DNA of 12,449 nt from the NCBI GenBank assembly GCA_026770615.1, contig MU631376.1, positions 104,141 through 116,589 on the forward strand, given 5' to 3'. Below the pieces are notes generated by a model. It saw only the letters and a list, made by a program, of their open reading frames with translations. It did not search any database and was not told where the DNA came from. A program made the position numbers and the translations under genes. Numbering within the stretch: position 1 is the stretch's first letter; each line of letters starts with the position of its first letter. The stretch is from Pavlovales sp. CCMP2436. Lineage: Eukaryota; Haptophyta; Pavlovophyceae; Pavlovales. Shown here in pieces: positions 1-7,192 of this stretch.

Positions 1-84
1 GGGGGTGAGTGTGTATGCGAGGTGTAGGGGGAGAGGAGGTGTGTTGCAGTGCAGGAGGAGTATGTGTGTGTGTTGCTTGGCTTG

Positions 85-2608
85 TCACACACCGGAGAGT
101 TCCTCCTCCAACCGCTGTCTCCGTCGCGTCTCCTCCATCAACTCCGAACCCATGCGCACAATCAGCTTGGCACACTCCTTCACCTGAGGTGTTTTCATCA
201 ATCCGGTTTTTTGGGTTCAAATGTGTGATGGGGATCGTACATTAGACTGAAGCCCCACTTTTCTTGACCCTAAAGAACACAATTGACCCCAAAATCCGAA
301 TAGGCAAAAACTCCTTCGGTAGCACGATCAGCTTGGCACACTCCTTCACATTTTTTTTGTTTTTGTTTTTTTATGATTATAGTAGTGATAGTCATGAGAA
401 TAATGCTGATAGAGTGAGTAGGATAGGGCTGTGGCTCAGGTTAAAGCTAGGTTCGACTCATTTTCTCGTCCAGGACCCGATAGTCTCCCTGCCCGCTAGG
501 GATAAGACAGGCCAGGCAAGACAGGCTAGATAAGGATCAGGCTAGCCCCAAGAAAGCTATAGGGAGGAGCTAGGGCTAGAGTTAGGATACTAGGGATAGC
601 TCAGGGCAAGGGTTAGGGTGAGGCTTCGGGCGTACACACCTTCTCGTCCAGGACCCGATAGTCCCCTTGCCTGCCCGCGTGTGCTGCTTCGTCCGACAGC
701 CCACCGCCGCGCAACACCGCAAGTTTGGCGTCGAGCTCCTCGTGCACCTCATCGCGCCTGTGCCGCAACGAATGCACCTGGGGGGAGGGGGGGGGAGGAA
801 GGGAAGAATTTTTTTATAAAAAAGAGAAAATCACCTCTACCTCTACCATCTAAAAACAAACGGTAGATTTAAGCCAAAAAAAATATTACGCCTATCACCT
901 CTGCATCTAAAAGGGGGGAAAAACGGATAGGCTTAATGACTAGCATAAAAAATTTGGGGAGTTAAAAATTAAAAATTAAATAATATTTATAATGATAATA
1001 ATAATAACAATAATAGGCTCACCTCTGCCTCTACCATCTTTCGCAGTTCGCGCTCGTTAAGCAGCGCAAGCTCCACCTGCGTGCATTTCAGATGTTTAAA
1101 AGCATGCATGTTAGATTTTTGACATCGTGTTTGACTGTTTGTACCGAGGCCTGAGTCTCGGAGTTGGGGCAGGGTCTGGACGATGCCAAGTGTAATTTCA
1201 GGCTATAATAATTGTGGTAAAAAAATTAAAAAAAAATGTAGTAATAGTAATCAAAAAAGCTCACCTCCCGTAGTCGGTGCGAGACAGAACTCGCACCCCC
1301 GCGTTCGCTCTCGACAGCGTGCGGCTCCAGCTGACCGCCCACCGCATGCACCACGCGGTCTAGCTGCGCGATGCGCTTCGCGTCGTCCGTGAGTTTGGAC
1401 TCGGTCTCCAGCTTGTAGGACAGCAGCTCCTTCTCGAGGGTGTGCGTGGCCTCGCGCTGCGCGATCACCATATCCTGCCGAGAGAGAGCGAGCGAGAGAG
1501 AGAGAGAGAGGGGGGGGGATGAGGGATGGAGGAGCGGGGGAGGGGGTAGAGGAGGGCGAAAGGGCGGGGGAGGGTGAAGAAGTGGGCGGAAAAGGACTGG
1601 GTGATGGAGCTCTGCTCCGCACCCTGGAAGCTGGCCGCATAGGTCAGAGTTGCGAGCATCTTACGTCGAGATCTGTCGCGCGATCAGACGGGCTTTATTA
1701 CAAGAATGAAAGAGTTCGCCAATTTTTGAAGCTGTGGGCAAGAGACTCGGTATCTCGGCCACAACTTGGGCAGGAGGGGTACGCGAGATTAGTAAGCGAG
1801 ATTGGTAAGCGAGATTGGTAAGCAAGATTGGTAAACGAGGTTGATAAGCGATATTAGTACGCGAGATTGGTTAGCGGAGGGCAGGGGGGGTCTTTTGGAT
1901 CCATACCTGCAACTCGCCGAGGGAGCGGTTGATGTCCTGCTGCGCCTGCGCCACGTTCTGCCGCAGGCCCTCGAGGTGCATCTCCGAGGACATCCGCATC
2001 TCCTTCTCCGCCGCCAGCTTGGCCTGCAGTGTCACGTCCAGCTCGCGGCTTGCGTCCAGAGCGCGCCGCTCGTTGGAGGCGAGCGCGATGTTCACCTCCT
2101 CGCGCATGGCCTCCAGCTGCTTGGCGGACAGGTTCTGCCGCATGTCGAGCTCGAACTTGATGCCGTCGAGCACGCGCGAGAAGGCTTCCTTGAAGGCCGA
2201 CTGCTGCGAGCGCAGCTCCTCCGCCTCCCGCTGCGGCGACGCGCCTGTGCCGCCGTTAATCTGCTGGAGCAGCTCGGCCAACTTCTGCTCGCTCATCCCA
2301 CTCAGGGACGCACCCGGGCCCGCAGACGGGCCGCCGCCGCCGAGGGCCGCGCCGGCGGACGAGGAGGCCCCGAAGTGCTCGGCCGGTGGCGCGGCATTCT
2401 CCTGCCCACCCCCGTACCCGCCGCCGCCGTACCCGCCGCTGAGCCCGCCGCCGTACCCGCGCGAGGCGCCGAGTCCGCCAAAGCTGCGGCCGAGCGGCAC
2501 CGGGTAGGTCTCCGTGCGGCCGTGCAGGTTGCGCTCGGTCTGCTTGATGATCTGGTTGAGCTCGCGCTGCCAGTCGAGCATCGCGTAGCGAGAGCCGACC
2601 CGGTCCAT
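85..2608 (-). CDS. Five-exon coiled-coil protein with Gly/Tyr-rich N-terminal segment
   Basis: I do not recognise the family. Exons read 2608-1907, 1474-1265, 1076-1023, 777-640 and 183-85 (TGA at 87-85). All four introns are phase 0 with good borders: CAG|GTATGG, GAG|GTGAGC twice and AAG|GTGTGT as donors; GGCAG, CGCAG, CCCCAG and CTCAG as acceptors. The product is about 400 aa. Residues 8-30 form a charged helix (LDWQRELNQIIKQTERNL), about 42-100 are Gly/Tyr/Ala/Ser-rich and disordered, and about 104 onward is heptad-rich coiled coil. Exon 3 is only 54 nt (VELALLNERELRKMVEAE). The start at 2608 was chosen because the upstream in-frame ATG at 2689 lies in a repeat that recurs at 3570-3614. 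The 3' end is less certain: a donor-like G|GTGTGTGA at 93 could continue the transcript off the window. A structural, cytoskeletal or basal-body role is possible but is only inference. Confidence 0.75.
320..495 (-). pseudogene. Decayed copies of exon 4 end and exon 5 start within intron 4
   Basis: Positions 463-485 match 641-663 (3' end of exon 4) for 23 of 23 bases, and weaker similarity runs to 495. Positions 322-349 match 156-183 (first bases of exon 5) with one mismatch in 28. Both copies have the same orientation as the gene. The exon 4 copy has lost its GT donor (GAGAAAATGAG instead of GAGAAGGTGTG). The exon 5 copy has lost its AG acceptor (ATG instead of CAG before TGAAGG). They lie inside intron 4 (184-639), in the order exon 4, exon 4 copy, exon 5 copy, exon 5, so this is not a simple tandem duplication. 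They look like a non-functional duplicate of an exon 4 - intron - exon 5 junction segment. Confidence 0.6.
835..906 (-). other. Candidate microexons in intron 3, copied from exon 3 end
   Basis: Intron 3 (778-1022) contains two short blocks resembling the 3' end of exon 3. Block 849-835 (15 nt, reads M-V-E-V-E) follows GTTTTTAG and is followed by GTGATT. With the donor included, 831-851 matches 1019-1039 at all but one base. Block 906-899 (8 nt) follows CCCCTTTTAG and is followed by GTGATA. Each therefore has a pyrimidine-rich AG before it and a GT after it. The 15-nt block would keep the reading frame; the 8-nt block would shift it. Use as exons is unproven. Confidence 0.4.
1481..1512. repeat. 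(GA)n microsatellite forming the intron 1 pyrimidine tract
   Basis: Alternating GA on the + strand is CT on the gene strand. It lies a few bases upstream of the exon 2 acceptor (GGCAG at 1479-1475), so it probably acts as the polypyrimidine tract. Confidence 0.7.
1783..1873. repeat. 13-bp minisatellite, seven units, in intron 1
   Basis: Seven consecutive 13-bp units of consensus GCGAGATTGGTAA fill 91 bp. Units 2 and 3 are identical, and the others differ by one to three bases. The array lies just inside intron 1 of the coiled-coil gene, about 30 bp from its 5' splice site. No function is evident. Confidence 0.85.
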
Positions 2609-2647
2609 CCGTAGTCCGGCTCCCGCAGTCCAGCGTGCACGACTTGA

Positions 2648-2699
2648 ACGCCAAGCCGTTCGAATTTTTAAAGAAGAGACAGTTGACAAGTTGAACTAT
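2648..2699 (+). repeat. Direct repeat, copy 1 (partner 3570-3614)
   Basis: About 50 bp beginning ACGCCAAGCCGTTCG, then ATTTTTAAAGAAGAGACA and GAACTA, recur in the same orientation at 3570-3614 with scattered differences and a small gap. Copy 1 abuts the 5' end of the coiled-coil gene. Copy 2 lies in the spacer of the large inverted repeat. Confidence 0.7.
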
Positions 2700-2702
2700 G
2701 TT

Positions 2703-3427
2703 CAGGGATCGCGGGCAAAAGACATTACAGTGATCCCTAGGTTCGGATCACTTGAGTGGGGGATCCCTACCGAGTGATTCCAATCTAGGGATCACTCACT
2801 CGGCGGCTCCACCGCCTAGGGATCGGATCACTCAAGCCGCCGAGTGATCCCTAAGCCGCCGAGTGATCCCAACCCGCCGAGTGATCCCTGAGTGATCCCT
2901 GAGCGGCCATTTTTAAATAATTTACTGCGTATTATTCAACTAACTTAAATCAATTAATTTCCCAGCGGCCTCTCGGGCCACATCTCGGGCCGCATCTCGA
3001 CTTACGAAATATGACAAAAAACACAGCCAACGAGAGAGCAGGGAACCACCAGCCACATACGCGAGATTTTAGGTCTCAAATAATTTTCTATGTGGCTGGT
3101 GCATCCCTGCCCACTGATTGGCTGACAGGAACCACTCGGCCGCTGGGGCTTTCTGGGCGCCACGAGTGGTTCCAGGGATCACCCACTCAGATTTGTGGCG
3201 CCCAGCCTAGGGATCGGATTACTCGCTTATGGAGCTCTACGGTTAAAGGATCAACCCACTCAGAAACGGGGATCACTGTAATGTCTGCGAATTTTGAGCT
3301 TGAGGCTGAGCTTCTTAGCAAATTACATACGAACAATGCTTAAACTTGCTTAAATTACATACAAAAAATGCAAAAAAAAACGAGGCTCAGCTTCTTAACA
3401 CTACGGCTTCTTATTGCCCGCGATCCC
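2703..3427. mobile_element. Putative non-autonomous inverted-repeat element (MITE/foldback-like)
   Basis: The termini are inverted copies of GGGATCGCGGGCAA (2705-2718 and, reversed, 3414-3427). Inside is a 17-bp perfect inverted pair, GACATTACAGTGATCCC (2721-2737 and 3268-3284). Further palindromes are nested: 22-bp arms at 3038-3059/3089-3110 with two mismatches, and 11-bp perfect arms at 3128-3138/3163-3173. The left part (about 2770-2910) has repeated GCCGAGTGATCCCT units. No transposase reading frame is present; the open frame at 3011-3343 just crosses these palindromes. Boundaries and target duplications are not certain. Confidence 0.55.
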
Positions 3428-3928
3428 CTGTAACTTCTTTCAGGGGAGAGAGGGATTGGGTTGGGTTTACCAGTGAAATCATCAGTGCTAAGCCCTCGCG
3501 TTAATTCACACGGGCCTTCAGATGAACAGTTCATGAGCCAGTGAATGAACCCTCATGAGCTCTTCATTTACGCCAAAGCTGTTCGGATTTTTAAATAAGA
3601 GACAAGTGAACTAACTTCTTTCGGGGCGGTCGACTTCCACACTGTCTCTGGTGATCCGCACTGTTTCTGCCTCTCTGGACACACAGGTAGCTAGCTCCGC
3701 AATCTTTTGCGCTGGCCTCGTTGCTAACACGAGGGGATCACCAGATCTCCTTATGTGTTGTATATGCCGGATTGAACCGGTATGTTGTACAGGGTGTGGC
3801 GGGCAATAAGAAGCCGTAGTGTTAAGAAGCTGAGCCTCGTTTTTTAGCGTTGTTTGTATGTAATTTAAGAACTTTTAAACATTGTTTGTATGTAATTTGC
3901 TAAGAAGCTCAGCCTCAAGCTCAAAATT
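3290..3928. repeat. Large inverted repeat, about 130-bp arms with 377-bp spacer
   Basis: The left arm 3290-3421 and right arm 3799-3928 are reverse complements with few mismatches. They share AATTTTGAGCTTGAGGC at the outer ends and GGCTTCTTATTGCCCGC at the inner ends. A further inverted-sense copy of TTGCCCGCGAT lies just outside the right arm at 3940-3950. The left arm overlaps the right end of the 2703-3427 element, so one element appears to have inserted into, or copied part of, another. The spacer has no gene. It holds the second copy of the 2648-2699 repeat and a short CTGGTGATCC/GGATCACCAG pair. Confidence 0.75.
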
Positions 3929-3959
3929 TGCCCTTCTTATTGCCCGCGATTCCTTGTAT

Positions 3960-4443
3960 CAGATTCAGTATCTGACGGATCGGAGTCGCCAATTTTAGAA
4001 ATGGGCTCTGTTCTGAGCGGCGACGACCGAGGCCTGCGCATAAATATCGCATAAATAGCCGCAAAGTACTTCACCGAAGGATCAAATGTTGCCGGAGATC
4101 AGGCGGCTGGACCCTTCAGAGTCGGGTTTCCAGGATAGTAATATTTAGTAATAAATATGAAATTATCAGCACTCGCCGGCCGTCACGAACATATGCATAT
4201 CTCTAGGCCTGGATACAGGCAGGATAGGTAGTTACTACTAAAGCCCACGTGGTGGAGGACGCGGTGATACTTTAGAGCACGACCTGTCCAGGTCTCGGCG
4301 GTGGCAGAGAGACGACGTGGGGCCCACGTGCTCGGATCTGAGGGCCCAAGCAGGCGAGCACCTCCGAGGGCGTACGGCGTGCTCACGGCTTTGGGCAAGA
4401 TCGCAAACCTTGGGAACCGAGCTCGCCAGCTCATTGAGCAGTA
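3960..4443. other. Unassigned intergenic stretch
   Basis: About 480 bp of mixed composition without a supportable gene. The first half is AT-richer (AATATTTAGTAATAAATATG near 4140). The second half is GC-richer and has open frames on both strands, but none has convincing splice borders or a recognisable domain. A short + strand frame ending at a TGA near 4446 reads ...GKIANLGNRARQLIEQY. It looks protein-like but is too short to call. Confidence 0.4.
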
Positions 4444-4665
4444 TTGAGAGCTGCACATCTACTGCAGGTAATGATGCGCGGCTCCTCCCAACACCCTGGC
4501 AGCCATCCTCCCGACACCCGGACTCTAGCCGCAGGAGGGGCCCGCAGCTCCTCCCAACACACTGCGGCTCCCTCTTGCGGCTAGAGTCCGGGTGTCGGAA
4601 GGATGGCCGCCAGGGTGTTGGGAGGAGCCGCGCATCATTACCTGTAGTAGACATGCACCTCTGAA
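4444..4665. repeat. 96-bp-arm inverted repeat at the 3' end of the PPG-module gene
   Basis: Arms 4444-4539 and 4570-4665 pair without gaps, with about eight mismatches in 96, around a 30-bp spacer. The right arm covers the last codons and stop of the minus-strand gene ending at 4638. The left arm is a mirrored, slightly decayed copy of that end, including the C-A-G-G-T-A-A-T-G string that carries the stop codon. A transcript running past the stop would fold into a long stem-loop. Confidence 0.85.
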
Positions 4666-5168
4666 CCCGGCTGCGCGCCCGGCGGCACGACGACCTGCAG
4701 CGTGCCCGATGGCGTCGCAACCAGCATCTGCGAGCCCGGGTAGAGGCCGGCGGGAACGACTGCAATGACGTACTGCGGGTCCGGCGCAGCGGGCGGAGGC
4801 TGCGCCTGGCTGGGCTGCGCGTCCCCCTTCAGGCCCTGCTTGAAGCCCGAGATGAAGTTGCTGCCCGCGCCCAGAACAGACTTGGTCGCCGCCTTGGCCT
4901 TGGCCTCCCATGCCTCGTCCTTGGCCTTCTTCTGCACCGCTGTTGCCGCAACTTTAGCGGCCTGTGCAACCTTCTCGAGCGCCGTAGGCTCAACGTGCGG
5001 GACTGCGATCTGGAAGTGCAACCCGGGCCCGAGACCCGGCGGCACCACGATCTTGTGCACCTTCCCGCCCGGCAGCCCCACGGTCATCGCGTCGCCAGCC
5101 CGCACTCCTGGTGGCACGGTCACCTCGAAGAGGTCGTCTGCCTGGCGGGGCGCGGGGCCGGGCGCCAT
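4638..5168 (-). CDS. Protein with two beta-rich PPG modules and a central helix
   Basis: A single-exon frame of 176 aa. The start at 5168 sits in a good context (GGCCATGGC). Residues about 14-57 and 133-175 are two copies of one beta-rich pattern, each with alternating hydrophobic strands broken by P-x-G turns: FEVTVPPGVRAGDAMTV, then KIVVPPGLGPGLHFQIAVP; and YVIAVVPAGLYPGSQMLVA, then LQVVVPPGAQPGSEVHVYY. Between them, about 60-115, is an Ala/Lys-rich amphipathic helix, followed by a Pro/Gln linker. I recall the PPG pattern as common in predicted proteins of microalgae, without known biochemical function, so no role is assigned. There is no signal peptide or membrane segment. The stop TAA overlaps a donor-like CAG|GTAATG, so splicing to a further exon is possible. 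The gene is divergent from the one starting at 5347. Confidence 0.75.
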   Translation of the reverse strand: MAPGPAPRQADDLFEVTVPPGVRAGDAMTVGLPGGKVHKIVVPPGLGPGLHFQIAVPHVEPTALEKVAQAAKVAATAVQKKAKDEAWEAKAKAATKSVLGAGSNFISGFKQGLKGDAQPSQAQPPPAAPDPQYVIAVVPAGLYPGSQMLVATPSGTLQVVVPPGAQPGSEVHVYYR

Positions 5169-5346
5169 GGCCGGGCCGTAGCTCGCGGGCCGCAGCTCGA
5201 GCAGGCCCGCTCACCACCGTTTCGTTGACACCTTCTCCTTTTCTGGACGGATGTTCTGTTCTCGAAGGGGCACGCCTCACCGACCGACACACGCCCGGCT
5301 GCTGCGAGGCGAGCAGCTCCGACTGATACACGCCCGGCTCCCGGCG
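5169..5346. promoter_or_regulatory. Probable bidirectional promoter region
   Basis: These 178 bp separate two divergent start codons. The stretch is GC-rich with no TATA box that I can see. It has a near-direct repeat, ACACACGCCCGGCTGCTGC and ATACACGCCCGGCTCCCGG, about 40 bp apart just before the + strand start. A promoter function is inferred from position only. Confidence 0.35.
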
Positions 5347-6177
5347 ATGGCCTCGACTCTCCCCGAGCCCACGGTCGTGCGCCTGCGCGGCGCCGCCCCG
5401 GGCGCGCAGGGGCGCCACGAGGGGCACACCGCCGAGCTAATCATAGGTCAACCCGATCGCTTCCCCAGCGAGTGCGTGCGCTGCCGCGTCGTCTCAACGG
5501 GTGCGACATTGGTGGTCGAGCCCGGCCACGCGGACCTGGTCGGCCGCCGGATGCGTCCAGGGCATCTTTGCATGCCCCGCCTCTGCGCGAGCGAGTCCTT
5601 CCTCCGCCGCGTGATGCTGCCCCTGCTCCACCACGTCGAGCTGCTCGAGCTCGTCCTCGACCACATCAAGCTGCCGCAGGTGAGCATGGCGGAAGTGCGC
5701 GCCATGTCGGCATCATCCGTGGCAAGGCAATTTGCGCCGGCGCAGTGCTCGGCTACGCAGACCCTCTCGTCGGACGAGGAGACCTGGTGGCTGTCTGATA
5801 CCGATACCTGCCCCAACGGCGTCGGCTCCGAATGGGTGCTCTACAAGCTCAGGCCCGAAGGCCGGGCGCGCGTCCAGTTCGTCAGTCTCAAGATCCCAAA
5901 GCTACCATACGGCCCTCTGAGCGTGCGAGTATTTCACATCGAGGCATCCGACGCAGAGCACGGTCCCTTTGTACGCGTCTCGCCTGACCTGTGCACATTC
6001 GACACGCAGCGCATGCAAGAGGTGGCCCTCGCGCCTGCGGTCGAGGCGTCCTTCATTCGTGTGGTTTGCACAGTGAACGCTGCAGCCTCCGAGCTCGAAG
6101 ACAAGTGGCAGCGGCTCTCTGGCATGCGCCTGAACGAGGCGAGCTCGATCGGCTTCTTCCAGCTCTCCTTTGCCTAG
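5347..6177 (+). CDS. Protein with C-terminal galactose-binding-like (discoidin/DOC-type) domain
   Basis: An intronless frame of 276 aa ending at TAG. An upstream in-frame ATG at 5251 would add 32 Arg-rich residues; 5347 (GGCGATGGCC) was preferred as the better context and first protein-like residue. Residues about 85-108 form a Leu-rich helix (LLHHVELLELVLDHIKL). Residues about 140-276 look like a beta-sandwich of the F5/8 type C/APC10 superfamily: TWWLSD...EWVLYKL, a strand with V-x-L-K-I-P, GPLSVRVFHIEAS, HGPFVRV, ASFIRVVCTVN and a terminal SSIGFFQLSF. This is pattern recognition, not a search. Such domains bind ligands or proteins, and some plant F-box proteins carry a similar C-terminal sheet, but I cannot confirm an F-box here. 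A strong donor-like CAG|GTGAGC lies inside the frame at 5680. Confidence 0.65.
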   Translation: MASTLPEPTVVRLRGAAPGAQGRHEGHTAELIIGQPDRFPSECVRCRVVSTGATLVVEPGHADLVGRRMRPGHLCMPRLCASESFLRRVMLPLLHHVELLELVLDHIKLPQVSMAEVRAMSASSVARQFAPAQCSATQTLSSDEETWWLSDTDTCPNGVGSEWVLYKLRPEGRARVQFVSLKIPKLPYGPLSVRVFHIEASDAEHGPFVRVSPDLCTFDTQRMQEVALAPAVEASFIRVVCTVNAAASELEDKWQRLSGMRLNEASSIGFFQLSFA

Positions 6178-6380
6178 CCCCTATCTATATCCGCGCCTGT
6201 GCCAGGGCCCAGGAGATGCCCTGGGGCTGGTGCCCTGGCGACGGTGCCTAATGATCTGACGCGGCCGGCGGGCGGGCTACTGGCGCGAAGGGATGCTGCC
6301 GCAGGCCGTAGTAACCAAATCAAACTCATAAGTCTTAGTCACAGTCATAGACAATTTTTTCATTCACAGTCACAAGAAAT

Positions 6381-6470
6381 GCACGCAGCAGGCAATAGCC
6401 ATGGGCTACGCAGCGCTCAGACCAGCACAACATTCAGAACAGTCAGACGCCAGCTTGAATCCCTATCAGT
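6381..6470 (+). repeat. Dispersed repeat, copy in opposite orientation to 11161-11244
   Basis: Ninety bp (GCACGCAGCAGGCAAT ... CTTGAATCCCTATCAGT) match the reverse complement of 11161-11244 closely, apart from a 6-bp insertion and a few substitutions. Partial copies of its CTTGAATCCCTATCA end also occur at about 11540-11565 and 11887-11913. Confidence 0.8.
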
Positions 6471-7162
6471 GGCACTGGCAGCGGCAGCCGCAGCAGCTCG
6501 AGAGGAGACGGCAAGCTGTGGTGAAAGTCGAACGTGGGCGGCTGGGACGACGACGACAGCGGCACATGTAAGGCGGCGGCGGCGGCGACAATGTGGCAAG
6601 AACATCGACGTGTTCGGCAACTCAATGTTGTAATTTTTTTCAGTGGTGGTCACGAAGCTCAGGCGCAGCTGAAAACTTGCTGGAACGGCGGATTCACTTA
6701 TGAAAGTGACGTCGTTATGAACCGACGACGATGAGAGGACTCGAGCGGAATAAATTAGAATATGATGAGATTGAACAAACCAAGGGAGTCAGCGAAGACT
6801 GCGTATATAAATAAATGTTAATCATCACAGCAACGTACATTATGACTAGTAGTAGTTGTAATGACTCTGACTCTGAGACTGGCTAGCGTGATTCTAAAGA
6901 GCTGTCTGCGGATTTGAGCTGGTCCTCTGAGCGGTGGCCGACATGGCGGGTGAGCCTGCCGCCCGCCGATGGCGACCCGCGGTTCGGGCCGCGGGAGGAG
7001 GCGTGCGGGCGGTATATTCATATAGCCATAGGCGGCTAGCGCCTCGTCATGGGCCCTGGAGGCATTGGAGGCCAGGTACTGAGATTGCCCGCCGTCGGCG
7101 TTGAGCTGCAGTTGAGGGCACCGACGTTCCAATTTCTGGCGCGTCCGGGGGGGGGGATGCCT

Positions 7163-7192
7163 CGCGCGCGCAGCGCGCACGCTGCGCGCGCG
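7163..7192. repeat. Perfect 13-bp GC palindrome
   Basis: Arms 7163-7175 and 7180-7192 are perfect reverse complements of alternating CG with a 4-nt loop. This alternating sequence could form a cruciform or Z-DNA. No coding context was found. Confidence 0.7.

Noticed and set aside
610..620. GGTTAGGGTGAGG, telomere-like
   Set aside because: Only a single TTAGGG unit is present; there is no array.
1841..2614. 257-aa open frame on the + strand
   Set aside because: It is the antisense shadow of the first exon of the coiled-coil gene, which has correct splice borders and heptad structure on the minus strand.
3011..3343. 110-aa open frame on the + strand
   Set aside because: It crosses nested palindromes of the inverted-repeat element, has no domain and no codon bias, and part of it is inverted elsewhere.
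4183..4765. Overlapping open frames on both strands (to 175 aa)
   Set aside because: Both run through the inverted repeat 4444-4665, so the two strands give similar mirrored peptides; this is an artefact of the palindrome.
6199..6633. 144-aa open frame on the + strand
   Set aside because: It includes the dispersed repeat 6381-6470 and GGC/GCA tracts and has no protein-like pattern.
6818..7180. Minus-strand frame with a plausible segment (ASRAHDEALAAYGYMN)
   Set aside because: No partner exons could be found, and the rest of the frame is Arg/Pro-rich noise.
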